A stretch of DNA of 46,314 nt, taken from CAZYTX01 sp964650485 (GTDB taxonomy: Bacteria > RBG-13-61-14 > DATKZS01). Shown here in pieces: positions 8,102 to 17,900 of this stretch. Location of the stretch: positions 1 through 46,314 of the forward strand of contig CAZYTX010000028.1 of the NCBI GenBank assembly GCA_964650485.1, given 5' to 3'. How positions within the stretch are numbered: the first letter of the stretch is position 1; the number at the start of each line of letters is the position of its first letter. A program made the position numbers and the translations under genes. The notes below the pieces were generated by a model, which worked only from the letters and a program-made list of their open reading frames with translations, was not told the origin of the DNA and searched no databases.

Positions 8102-8741
8102 TGAGCATCTCCCTGAACCCGGCCAGGAGCTCGATCCCCGCCCTCTGGCTCTTCTCGGGGTGGAACTGGCACGCGTATACGTTCTCTTTTTTGACGCTTG
8201 ATGCGAACTCGAGCCCGTAGGTGGTGGAGGTCGCGATTATGCTCTCGTCCTCGGGCAGCACGTAAAAGGAGTGCACGAAGTAGAAGAAGGAGCTGTCGGG
8301 CACCTTTTTCAGAGGGTGCTCCTCTATCTTCTTCTCCACCTGGTTCCATCCCATGTGCGGGACCTTGAGGGGAGGGCCGGCCCCGTCCTCGGGGTCGAGC
8401 ATGCCCTCGGGGAATCGGACGACCTTTCCGGAGAGCAGGTCCAGTCCCTGGCAGGGCCCGAACTCCTCGCTCTCGGTGAAAAGAACCTGCAGGCCCAGAC
8501 ATATGCCCAAAAACGGCTTGCCCTTTTCAATGGAGCGGGTGAGGGGACCAATAAGCCCCAGCTCATCCAGGCTCTTCATGCAGTCCGCGAAAGCTCCCAC
8601 CCCTGGCAGCACCACACCCCTTGCATCATCAATATCGCCGGGTCTGTCCGTGACCTTTGATTGCAGCCCGGCGCGCTCGAGCGCCTTGTGCACGCTGCGC
8701 AGGTTGCCCATGCCGTAGTCAACAACAGCGATCATGCGCAC
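8091..8741 (-). CDS. hisH: Imidazole glycerol phosphate synthase, glutamine amidotransferase subunit HisH
   Basis: A 216-residue class I glutamine amidotransferase that supplies ammonia to HisF in histidine biosynthesis. The oxyanion strand is PGVGAF, the nucleophile is Cys81 in GICLGLQ, and the His-Glu pair is in FHPEKS near residue 195. The N-terminus VDYGMGNLRSV is diagnostic. Length matches the family. It lies seven bases downstream of hisB and overlaps the following exported-protein gene. Its partner hisF and hisA are not in this window, so the cyclase must be encoded elsewhere. Confidence 0.97.
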   Translation of the reverse strand: MRMIAVVDYGMGNLRSVHKALERAGLQSKVTDRPGDIDDARGVVLPGVGAFADCMKSLDELGLIGPLTRSIEKGKPFLGICLGLQVLFTESEEFGPCQGLDLLSGKVVRFPEGMLDPEDGAGPPLKVPHMGWNQVEKKIEEHPLKKVPDSSFFYFVHSFYVLPEDESIIATSTTYGLEFASSVKKENVYACQFHPEKSQRAGIELLAGFREMLNAQ

Positions 8742-8748
8742 CCGCCCG

Positions 8749-9351
8749 TCACTTGAGGGCGCCCTTGCTGGAAGGCACGCCCGAGGCCCTCTTGTCCTTT
8801 GCCGCGGCCTGGCCGAGGGCCTTTCCCGCGGCCTTGAACAGGGCCTCGCAGGCGTGGTGGTAGTTGTCCCCGTACTCGAGCCTCATGTGCAGGGTGATCC
8901 TGGCCGAGTCCGCGAGCGCCTGGAAGAACTCTTTTACCAGGTTGCAGTCGAAGTCCCACTGCTTGCGCTTTGGTATTTCCACGTTGTACACCAGCCTCGG
9001 CCTGGCTGATATATCCAGGGCGGCGAATGCCAGGGACTCGTCCATTGGCGCCCACGCCCACCCGAACCTGGCGATGCCCTTCTTGCCGGCCAGTGCCTTG
9101 TCGAGCGCCTGGCCAATGACAAGCCCTAAGTCCTCCACCGTGTGGTGTGCATCAACCTCGGTGTCGCCCTCCGCTTTTATCGCAAGGTCGAGGCCCGCGT
9201 GCTTTACCATGGCCGTGATCATGTGGTCCATGAAAGGGTAAGGGGTTTTTACCTTGGCCTCGCCCTTCCCTTCCAGCTTGATCTCGGCTTCTATCTTTGT
9301 CTCCCTGGTGTTCCTCTGCACGCTTGCGCGCCTGCCTTTTTGTCCCGCCAT
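8749..9351 (-). CDS. hisB: Imidazoleglycerol-phosphate dehydratase HisB
   Basis: A 200-residue monofunctional dehydratase for the sixth step of histidine synthesis. Metal-binding repeats are clear: FMDHMI at residues 40-45, DAHHTVEDLG at 67-76, and NYHHACEALFKA near the C-terminus. The ARFGWAWAPMDESLA segment is also typical. The C-terminal tail (about 20 residues, QAAAKDKRASGV...) extends slightly beyond the usual end. No phosphatase domain is fused. The start ATG 9351 has GGAGAG upstream. hisH follows after seven bases. Confidence 0.97.
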   Translation of the reverse strand: MAGQKGRRASVQRNTRETKIEAEIKLEGKGEAKVKTPYPFMDHMITAMVKHAGLDLAIKAEGDTEVDAHHTVEDLGLVIGQALDKALAGKKGIARFGWAWAPMDESLAFAALDISARPRLVYNVEIPKRKQWDFDCNLVKEFFQALADSARITLHMRLEYGDNYHHACEALFKAAGKALGQAAAKDKRASGVPSSKGALK

Positions 9352-9432
9352 GTTTATCTCTCCGGTATTTAGCGCCTGTTTTAAAGAATTTCATTCAAGC
9401 ATTGAAATCACTTGACCTGCTCGCTTACGCTC

Positions 9433-9457
9433 GCCCACATAGCAAAGCTATGTGGGC
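9433..9457. terminator. Perfect 11-bp hairpin between MEMO gene and hisB
   Basis: GCCCACATAGC (9433-9443) and GCTATGTGGGC (9447-9457) form a perfect 11-base stem with an AAA loop. It sits ten bases past the stop of the MEMO gene and 80 bases before hisB, both on the minus strand. It could end MEMO transcription, but no T run follows. The flanking CTCGCTTACGCTCG makes it look like a repetitive extragenic palindrome. Confidence 0.5.
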
Positions 9458-9467
9458 TGCCCTGTGC

Positions 9468-10274
9468 TCATTTCACGATGACCGACGCGTATGCCACCAC
9501 CTCGGCATAGTCACCGGTCACGTCCCCCGAGTTCCGGTAGTCAAGAAGCTCGGCCTCCTTCGCCCCCCTGGCAATGGCGTATGACAGCATGATGGTCGCA
9601 GGGATCACCCCGCACATGCTGATACGGTTCTTTGCCACCGTGTTGTAAAGCCCCTCCGGGTCAAGGGCCAGCATCTTTTCAATGGCCATGTCGTCCTTTT
9701 CCTTGGCCCGGGCCGCGCTCTCGAAGTGGGTCATGTCAGAGCTCGCGATCACCAGCACCTCTTCGCCCTGCTCCTCGACCGCCTCGGCCATGCCTTTCCC
9801 GGTCCGTCCGCTCTCAGAATAAGAGAGCCTGGAAATGCACACCGGGACCAGCTCGAAGTCGGGTCTGAAGTGCTGTATGAACGGGAGGTGCACCTCCAGC
9901 GAGTGCTCTGCCGCATGCGCGCGGTCGTCTTCCTCCATCCGGGGGCACTTTTCCAGGAGCCTTTTTACGAGGTCCTCTGCCAGGGGGACCGGCCCGGTGG
10001 GGAGCTCCCATTGCCCTTCGGACATCACCGCCATGTTGGCGCCCATGCCCCTGTGGTTTGGGCAGAGCACCACCACTTTCTTCGGTATCTCTATCCTGGA
10101 GTAGAGCATGCCCGCGCCCCTGCCCGAGAACACCCAGCCGGCATGGGGGCCCATGGCTGCAATCACCTTTTGCTTCCGGGCGCCCTCATCAATGAGCTCG
10201 GATATCATGCGCTTTATCTCGGACTCGGAGCCGGGGTAAAACTGGCCTGCCACCGCGGGCCTTCGAGCGGACAT
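9468..10274 (-). CDS. MEMO family protein (AmmeMemoRadiSam system protein B type)
   Basis: A 268-residue member of the MEMO/AMMECR-linked dioxygenase-like family. The start ATG 10274 is set by AAAGGAGG upstream and by the conserved opening MSARRPAVAGQFYP; a longer frame to 10403 is ignored. Candidate metal residues are His44 in GPHAGW, His124/His129 in EHSLEVHLPF, and Cys221 in MCGVIPA. Human MEMO binds copper or iron through comparable residues. In many bacteria MEMO sits with an AMMECR1 protein and a radical SAM enzyme; neither is adjacent here. The biochemical role of the bacterial protein is unsettled. It has its own promoter at 10327-10354. Confidence 0.9.
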   Translation of the reverse strand: MSARRPAVAGQFYPGSESEIKRMISELIDEGARKQKVIAAMGPHAGWVFSGRGAGMLYSRIEIPKKVVVLCPNHRGMGANMAVMSEGQWELPTGPVPLAEDLVKRLLEKCPRMEEDDRAHAAEHSLEVHLPFIQHFRPDFELVPVCISRLSYSESGRTGKGMAEAVEEQGEEVLVIASSDMTHFESAARAKEKDDMAIEKMLALDPEGLYNTVAKNRISMCGVIPATIMLSYAIARGAKEAELLDYRNSGDVTGDYAEVVAYASVIVK

Positions 10275-10326
10275 TGGAAAAACCTCCTTTACCTTCCCGG
10301 GTTGTAAACTTAATGATACACCCGCT

Positions 10327-10354
10327 ATTTTACTTGATACGAGTCTTAGTTCAA
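10327..10354 (-). promoter_or_regulatory. Sigma70-type promoter for the MEMO gene
   Basis: Minus-strand TTGAAC (10354-10349) and TAAAAT (10332-10327) are separated by 16 bases. The start codon at 10274 lies about 50 bases downstream, after an AAAGGAGG ribosome site. Confidence 0.5.
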
Positions 10355-10399
10355 CAATCAGGGGGCAATGGAACTTAAAGGCCCGGGAAGCCGCTGCCC

Positions 10400-11986
10400 T
10401 CACTTGCCCTCTTTTGTAAGCTTCCTGAGGAGCCTTATGTTCTCCGCGGCGTCAGCGTCACCGGGGTCCAGGTTGTAAGCCCTTTTGAACCAGAACAGGG
10501 CCTCGGGGAGCTTCTCCTGGAACTTGAGCGCGTTGGCGTAGTTGTACACTGCCCTGGACTTTTTCGGCGACTTCATCATGGTGTCCCTGGTGATGGAGAC
10601 CTGGGTTGACCAGTCCTTGTTCCTCTCAAGGGTGAGCAGCGCCATGCAGGCGAGAACGAGCCCAATGGAAGCCCCCGCGGCGCCAGCCTTGAGGCGAGCC
10701 CGCCTGCCGCTCCCTTTCCTGAAGCCCTGTAGCAGCCTGCTGAAGAGGATGCCGGCGAAGCCGGCTATTGCCGCGGCGGGTGCATAGGCCCTGGCCTCCT
10801 TCACCGGGTCGGCAAGGGGTATGAAGGACGAGGAGGGAAGGATCAGCACCCAGCAGATCAAGAAAAATGCGGCCGGCCATGCGAGCGCGGCGGGGCCGCG
10901 CCCAGGCCCGGTGCGCTGCCTGCTGCCCCTTTCCCCCCCGGCCTTCCATCCTCTTGCCAGCGCCAAGACGCATGCCGCGAGCGCGGCGACGTTCAGGCAT
11001 GCCGCGGCGATGTCCAGGACTTTCAGGTGCTCCACGTGGCGGTCGAAGTTTAGGTTTACCGGTATGAGGGCCTTTGCCATGTAGACCCAGAACACCCGCT
11101 GCTCCAGGAGCATGTACGAGTGCCACGGAAGCACCCGGGCGCGCTCCGTTCCTGGCACCACCAGCCACTGCATGCGCAGGAGGAAGTAGGCCCCGGATAT
11201 GAAAAGCCACAAAAGCGCGGTATAGGATATCCTCCTCCTGAACACGTCCAGCGCCAGCACAACAATGGGGAGCACCGCCGCGGTCTCCTTGGAGAGTAAC
11301 GCCATGATGAAAAGGAAGGTGGCCAGCACCCGGCCTGCCGGGCCGTCCCCGTACTCGATGTGCGAGAGCACGCTTGCCAGTGAGAAGAAGAGGGCGAGCA
11401 GTGTAAATCGCGCGGTCACGTAGTTCACCGGCTCGGTGGCCAGCGGGTGGAGAAGCAGCAAGGCCCCGGAGAGGGCCGCGGCCAGAGGGGAGCGTGAGAG
11501 GCGCAGCACCAGTACGAAGAGCAGCAGGGAGTTCAGCATGTGCACCACCAGGTTGAAGGCCCGGAAGGGGAGCGGGTCCGGCCTGGGGAACAGGCGCCCC
11601 CTTTCGAGGGCAACGCTCACCGGGGCCTCCTCTCCGGTCCCGGGGTCCTGGTACACGGGGAGCACCCGTTTGTATTCGGGGTAGTATTGCCTGCTCACCC
11701 GGGGCGCTGCTTTTTCGAGGTCCCTGGCTTCTTCCGGCAGCTCCGGGCTTCCCAGCCGGTGCTGTATGGCGAAGGTGACGTTGGGGACCGCGCGGAAGGG
11801 GTTCTCGGAGAGCACGGTCAAGGGGTTTTCCGACTGGAGCTTCTGGTTATGCAGGATGGTGACGCTGTCGTCGAAGAAGAACACCATGTTGCGGGCGGGG
11901 GCGTAGAGGTATACGGTCGCGGCCATTGCCGCGGCCATGAGCAGGAACGCGGCTTTTCCCCGGGCCCGGCTGTTTGTGTGGTTCAT
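10400..11986 (-). CDS. TMTC-like membrane glycosyltransferase (GT-C) with C-terminal TPR
   Basis: A 528-residue polytopic membrane protein with about ten hydrophobic segments. Family marks of TMTC/GT-C enzymes are visible: an early acidic pair in a luminal loop (FFFDDSVTILHN, residues about 36-47), NYVTARFTLLALFFSLAS in mid-protein, and LLSKETAAVLP followed by DVFRRR. The C-terminal 70 residues form one or two TPR units (RAVYNYANALKF, EALFWFKRAYNLDP). Eukaryotic TMTC proteins transfer mannose from a lipid carrier to Ser/Thr of proteins; the bacterial acceptor is unknown. The gene starts 12 bases after the giant TPR gene, so the two are almost certainly co-transcribed. A protein O-glycosylation role is inferred. 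Confidence 0.75.
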   Translation of the reverse strand: MNHTNSRARGKAAFLLMAAAMAATVYLYAPARNMVFFFDDSVTILHNQKLQSENPLTVLSENPFRAVPNVTFAIQHRLGSPELPEEARDLEKAAPRVSRQYYPEYKRVLPVYQDPGTGEEAPVSVALERGRLFPRPDPLPFRAFNLVVHMLNSLLLFVLVLRLSRSPLAAALSGALLLLHPLATEPVNYVTARFTLLALFFSLASVLSHIEYGDGPAGRVLATFLFIMALLSKETAAVLPIVVLALDVFRRRISYTALLWLFISGAYFLLRMQWLVVPGTERARVLPWHSYMLLEQRVFWVYMAKALIPVNLNFDRHVEHLKVLDIAAACLNVAALAACVLALARGWKAGGERGSRQRTGPGRGPAALAWPAAFFLICWVLILPSSSFIPLADPVKEARAYAPAAAIAGFAGILFSRLLQGFRKGSGRRARLKAGAAGASIGLVLACMALLTLERNKDWSTQVSITRDTMMKSPKKSRAVYNYANALKFQEKLPEALFWFKRAYNLDPGDADAAENIRLLRKLTKEGK

Positions 11987-11998
11987 TCCTGGCAGGGC

Positions 11999-14900
11999 TC
12001 ACCTTCCGGTGATGGACATTCCCAGCCTCTCCCGGAGCCTGAAGTAGGGGTCCGACACTGCGAAGGCGAGCAGCTCGACCGCTTCCGGGTGCTTCTCCCA
12101 TATGGAGGTCTTGTCTTCCAGAGAGTCGTAGCGCACGTTCTTGTACTGGGGGTCGGTCTTTATAATGGCTGCGAAAGCGGTTGGCAGGTCTCCGCACACC
12201 AGCAGTCCCGCCCGGTTGCCCGTATGCTTTACCGTCTGGAGCCAGGATTGCGGGTCAATCTCCGCTATCTCTTTTGAGAAGCGCTGCGCGGCGTGCTCGA
12301 CCTGTGTTTTCACCTTCCTGGGTATGAGCTTTTTAGCGTTCTTTTTCTCTTTATCGAGGTCATCGGCTGACACCCCGGGCACGGGGAAGTCCACTGACGG
12401 TTCCGCGGCCATGGCAATAAAGCAGAGGGTGCGCAGCACCTTTTCCGGCGGGTTGTGCAGCACCACCGGGTGCCTGCTCAACAGGTGCATGATGGCCCTC
12501 CCCATTATGAACCTCTGCTCTTTTTCATCGAACTTTTGCAGCCACTGGGCGTTTATCACCAGGGATGGAGGCGTGGTATGGAACACCTGGGGCTCGATGT
12601 TCTGGGTGACCAGGTATATGTTCAGGTCTTCGAGTCCGAGGTTCCCTGACATCTCTGCGGCCAGGTCTTTTACAGGCGACTCGGACTTCTCGGTCAAGAG
12701 GTTAGACTTCTTTGCGCCGTAGCGGTTTATGGGCGGGGGAAAGAGCTTCTGCAGGTGCTCGCCCATGATAATGAGCATTTCGTGGAGCGGCCCTCTCTCG
12801 TCCTGGTGCACCAGCATGCCCTCTCGCTCGACCTCTCTCAGGCTCTTGTTGCTCTTTGTGATGATCTTGCTTTGATTGGCCTCGTAGAACATCTCCTCCT
12901 CGTAGTCCAGTGACCCGGAGAACTTGAGGATGGCGTAGATGTTAAAGAGCGCGTCCAGGTTTCCCTGCTGCTTGTATATCTGTGCGAGGTCCCGGTAGGT
13001 CTGCACCCTGAAGGGATGGAGCCTTATGAGGTTTATGTTCTCGGCCTTTGCCTGGTCCATGAACTTCGGGTCTGACACGTAAAGGGCGGCCAGTTCCGAG
13101 CGGGCCTGTTCATTATCCGGTTGGTGCTTTATCACCTGCTGCAGTTGTATGATCGCCCTCTCCTTGTTATTTATGTGGTCCCTGTAAACCTGGGCCATCT
13201 TGAAGTAAAGGGGCACCAAAGAGGGCTGCTTCTCGGGCGGGAGCAGCTTCACGAACTTCTCCGACGTCTGTATGAACTTCTCCCACTCCTCCTGCTCCAG
13301 GTATATGTCTCCCAGGGCCTCCATGGAGGGCACGTGCGCCTCGTCCATGGCAAGGGCCGACTCGAACTGCTCCCGGGCCCTTGAGAGGTCCGCCATCCCC
13401 TCCTTGTACACGTAGCCCAGGTTGTAGTGGTGTCCGACCAGCAGCTTTTCGTCGGGCTCGATCTCGACCAGACGTGCGAGGGCCTGCTCGGCCTCCTGCC
13501 ACGCCTTCCTTCCAAGGTATATGCCCGACAGCCGCTGCCAGCAGACCAGGTGGTCCGGGTTGAGCTCGACCGCTTTCTGGAAGTGGGCAAGCGCGCTCTG
13601 CTCCTCCGAGAGCCTGTCCTCTAGCACTATCCCCTTGCCGGCAAGCCCCTCGGCCGCGGCCTCCTTGGAGGGCGCGTTCCTTATCAACTGGTCATAGGCG
13701 GTGAGCGCCTTTTTCCAGCGCTCGGTGCGCTGGTAGAGCTCCACCAGGTATGTGAGGGTGTCATAGTGGCCGGGCTTTATGGTAAGGGCTTCCTCGTATG
13801 CCTCGACTGCCTGGTCGAGCCGCTCCAGCCTGGTGAGTGCCGATCCGTGCCTGTGCAGAAGAGCAAAGGCGTTCTCCCAGTCCTGCTCGACCTTTACCAC
13901 CTGCAGGAGCTTTTCGGTGATTATTGCTGTCTGCTCCCAGTTCTCCTGGTTTGCGTAGAGCTCGGAGAGCCTGGCAAGCGAGGGCCGGTAATTCTCCATG
14001 GCCTCGATGGATGAGTGGAAGCGGGCCATGGCCGTGTCCACGTCCTCGGTCTTCTCCGCGCACCATCCGGCCTTGAAAAGTATCTCTGCGCTCTGGTCCG
14101 CGACGGCCCCATCGAGCGCACCCGCTCTTATCTCGAACAGGGGCCTTGCCTTGTCCCACGCCTCGTGCTTGTAATAGATCTCCGAGAGCGGCTCTACCGC
14201 TGGCAGGTAGTCGGCCTTAAGCTCCAGTGCTTTGTGATAAGATGCCGCGGCCTTGTCCTCGTCCTCTAGCCTGGTCTCGTAAATATTCCCGACTTGGGCG
14301 AATATCTCTACCTTCCTGTCAACGTCCTCGGTGATCTGCTCCTCGCGGAGCCACAGGTCCACGACCTGGCTCCATTCGCCCCGCTTCTCGCGCACCGCCC
14401 TGGCCAGGGACACCGGCCCGGGATCGGACGGCGAGACCTCCATGGCCCGGTGGAAGAACCCGAGCGCCCGCTCGTCGTCCTCGATCTTCTCCTCGAGCAC
14501 GGCGCCTGCCCTGCTCAAAAGCTCCACCGCCCGGGACACGTCGTCAACCACCAGCTCGGCCAGCTCTCCGGACCTCTCCACGAATTTCTGATGGTCCCCG
14601 GTCCTCTCGTACAAAGACACCAGGGACTCCATGGCCGGCAGGTGGCTCTTGTCGAGCTCACGCACCCTCTCCCAGCTTGCAATCGAGTTTTCGGGCTGCC
14701 CGAGCTTCTCATCCCACAGCGTGCCGATCCTCGCGAAGTAATCAATCCTCTCCTGCTGCTCCGCCCCGGAGGCCAGCCTCTCAAGGGTGTCTATCAGCTC
14801 CTCGTACCTCTGGGCCGCCTCGAACAGCCGCTCCAGGGAGAGGAGCACGGAGCGGCGCTCGGGGTCCAGGTCACGCGCGATGACCAGGTGCTCGATAGCG

Positions 14901-17900
14901 GCGTCCCGGTCGTCCAGGCGTCTCTCCTGGATGTCTGCGATGCTCTCGTTCAGCGCGGCCTTGTCGGAGCTCTGCTCCACCCTCTGTGCCTGGTCCATTA
15001 ACACCTGGACCAGCTCCTGCCAGCGCTCTTCGCGCTCGTATATGGCAGAGAGCCGGGTAAGGGTCTCATCCCTCGTGGGGTCCAGGTCCAGCGCCATCTT
15101 CAGCCGCTCGATGCTGCGGTCGGGGTCGGAGAGCTTTTCATCGCATACCTGTGCGGCCTTGTAGAGCAGTTGAATTTTTTTCTCCGGCTCGGGCGCCGCG
15201 TCCTGGTACACCGTGAGAGCGGCTGCCAGTTCCTCCCACCTGGACCTCGCCTCCAGGAGCCGCACCAGCTCGGAGTGGCTCTCGAGCCTTGCAGGGACCA
15301 TGCGAATTATTGCCTGGTGACACTTTATGGCCTCGTCAAGCGCGCTCCACTGCTCTTCGTATATCCCCGCCAGCCTGGTGTACATGTGCACCAGCACCTC
15401 GGCGTCCTCGCGCAGGGGGATCTCCAGCAGCATCATCCTCACAAGCTCGCTCCACTGACCCCCGGCTTCGTACATGAGCTCCAGCTCGCGTATCAGGGGA
15501 ATGGAGCGCTGGTGTCTTGAAAGGGCCTGCCTGAGCGCAGCTATACTCTCCTCCGCGGCCCCGAGCCGGTCTCGGAGCACGTACGCCAGCCTGATCCTCA
15601 AGGCGTCCGCCAGGTCATCGGGCACGGCCTTTATCAACCGGGCCATGAGGTCCGCACTGGCGGCATGGTCCCCGGCCCAGATGGATGCCAGCCATGCACC
15701 CCGTAGCGAGTCCTGGCCCTCTCCCGCGCTCTCCTCCAAATGCTTGAACGCCTTGTGCATGGCCCCGGGCTCGATGTTTCCCTGCGGTCCCGGCACCTCG
15801 GCCCTGCTCCACGCGGCCTCCCACAGAAGGGCCCTCTGGTTGGGGGAGCTTAGCCTTGCGGCGAACTCCTCTATCAGGCTTATGTAGCGTGCCCAGTATC
15901 CTGACAACTGCGCCAGGTCAATCATTGCGAGGTAGAGGTGTGGAAGCTTGCCCAGCGAGGCCCTGGCCTTCTCGTAAGCCGCCCATGCATGGTCGAGCTC
16001 GCCCAGTATCTCTTCTGCGCCCGCCACCCTTACCAGCAGCGACGCCCTGATCTCCTGGTTATCGCTTCTCTCCACCATCCTCTGGAGCTGCTCGGCGTAG
16101 CTTTTCATTTCCCGGGCCGTATATGCGAGCCTCCGAAGGGATTCCAGTGCGAAGTCGTGGTCCTCTTCGGCGAGCTCCCTGTAGATTGCCTCGGCCTTTT
16201 GCATGTCGCCTTGCTTGAACTCGTACAGCCAGGCGAGCCCGGCCTTCATCTCCCCGGCCAGCCTGGGGTCGCCGGTCTTCTGGACCAGCCTGGCCATGGC
16301 CCCCGCGGCGTTCTTCCACGAGCCTTTTGCGCTGCTTATTCGCTCCACGAACTTGAGGGCCTGGTAGTCGTCCTGGTCCGCTTTTAAAATCTCGCCCCAT
16401 ATTGCGAAGGCCTGGTCCTCGCTCGCGAGCCTCTCCAGGTACAGGTCCGCGAGCCATGACTGCATGAACCTCCTCAGGGCCTTGTCCTGGACCAGCTTTA
16501 CGGAGGCGGTAATGGCCCGGGCCAGGTTCTCGAAGTCGCCTTCCCTGTGGTATAGCCTTGCCATGCTGACGAGCACCGGGAACTGGCTGGGTGTTATCTC
16601 CAGGGCTTTCCTGTAAGCCTGTAGTGCTGCCTGGCGGTCGGATAGCCTGTATGCGCAGAGCTCGGCCGACTTTATGTAGAGCGCTTGCAGCTCGCGGGGG
16701 TCGGTTGCGGCTTCCAGCCTTCCTTTTATGGCATCCACAGCCTCGCCGTGTTTCTCCGCCCTGTCCAGGGACTCGATCAGGTAGTAATGGGGAGCAGGGT
16801 CAGCGGGTTGCAGCTCCTTCCACTTTGCAGCCGACTCCGCGGCCCCGGCCGGGTCTCCAATGTCATCGAGCAGCACCCTGACCCGGTCCGCGGTGAAGTA
16901 TGCGATCTCGTTGTTGTCCTCGACCACCCGGCACAGCCGCATGTCCAGGTCCGCGCGCTCCTCGGGCGTCCCGTGCTGTATGGCCTCCTGTGCCGCCATG
17001 TAGAGGGCCTCGAGGTTATGGGGCTCTTTTTCGAGCAGCCCTCGAACCTGGTTGACAAAGCCTTGCCTGTCGTCCACGAGGTCCTTTTTCATCCTGGCGA
17101 GTATGATCCTCATAACCGGCGGCGCCTCGCCGGAGCTGTGCTCCAGGTCCGCGACCATCCTTTCCAGGTGTTCCGCGGCCTTTTTCCAGTCCCCGGCTTG
17201 TTCGGCCATCTCTTTCAAAGGAGTGACAGAGAGCAGTGCGCCCTCATCGGCGCAGGCTTGCTCGTAGTACCCGGCCGCCTGCGGGGGGTCCTGGAACCTG
17301 TGCTCGTAGACCTGTCCGAGCCGGAAGGCGGATGATGTTGCGAGAGTGGGGTCGGGGTCTTGCCGGGCGAGCTCGATCAGCGCCTTATAGTTTTCCGTCA
17401 CTCCCTGCCATTCCCCCGAGCGCAGGGCCAGTGCCAGCCGGAGCCACAGCGCCTCCCTGCAGCCGGGGTCCTGCTCCAGCACCGCGGCGATCTCTCTCAG
17501 GGCGTCCTCGGTAAGGCCCAGGCGGAAGGCCAGGACCCGGGCCTTCTCAAGCCTTATGATGCGCTCCTCGAGCCCGGAGCCCATGGAGAGCTCCTTGTCC
17601 AGCGCCTGCACAAAGGGCCTCCACTCCTGCCGCGTCCAGTGGACCTCGATAAGGGTCAAAAGGGCGAGTCTCTCCCACAGGGGGCTGTCAACAACGCGTG
17701 AAAGCACCTCGACCGCGCGGTCGAGGTCGCCCGCCCGCTCCGCGGCGCACGCGGCCCGGTAGAGTGTGCCCGCCTTCTGGTCCGGGTCCTTGAGCAGCCG
17801 GGCCTGTTCAAGAAGGCTCTCGCAGAGCTGCTTCGTATTCCCGGAAACGAAAGCCTCCTGCTCCTGCCTGCGCCACTTTAGAGAATCTTTTCCAGAAGGG

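Noticed and set aside
9433..9457. Riboswitch or T-box for hisB
   Set aside because: Only one simple hairpin, no conserved core or leader peptide with His codons seen.
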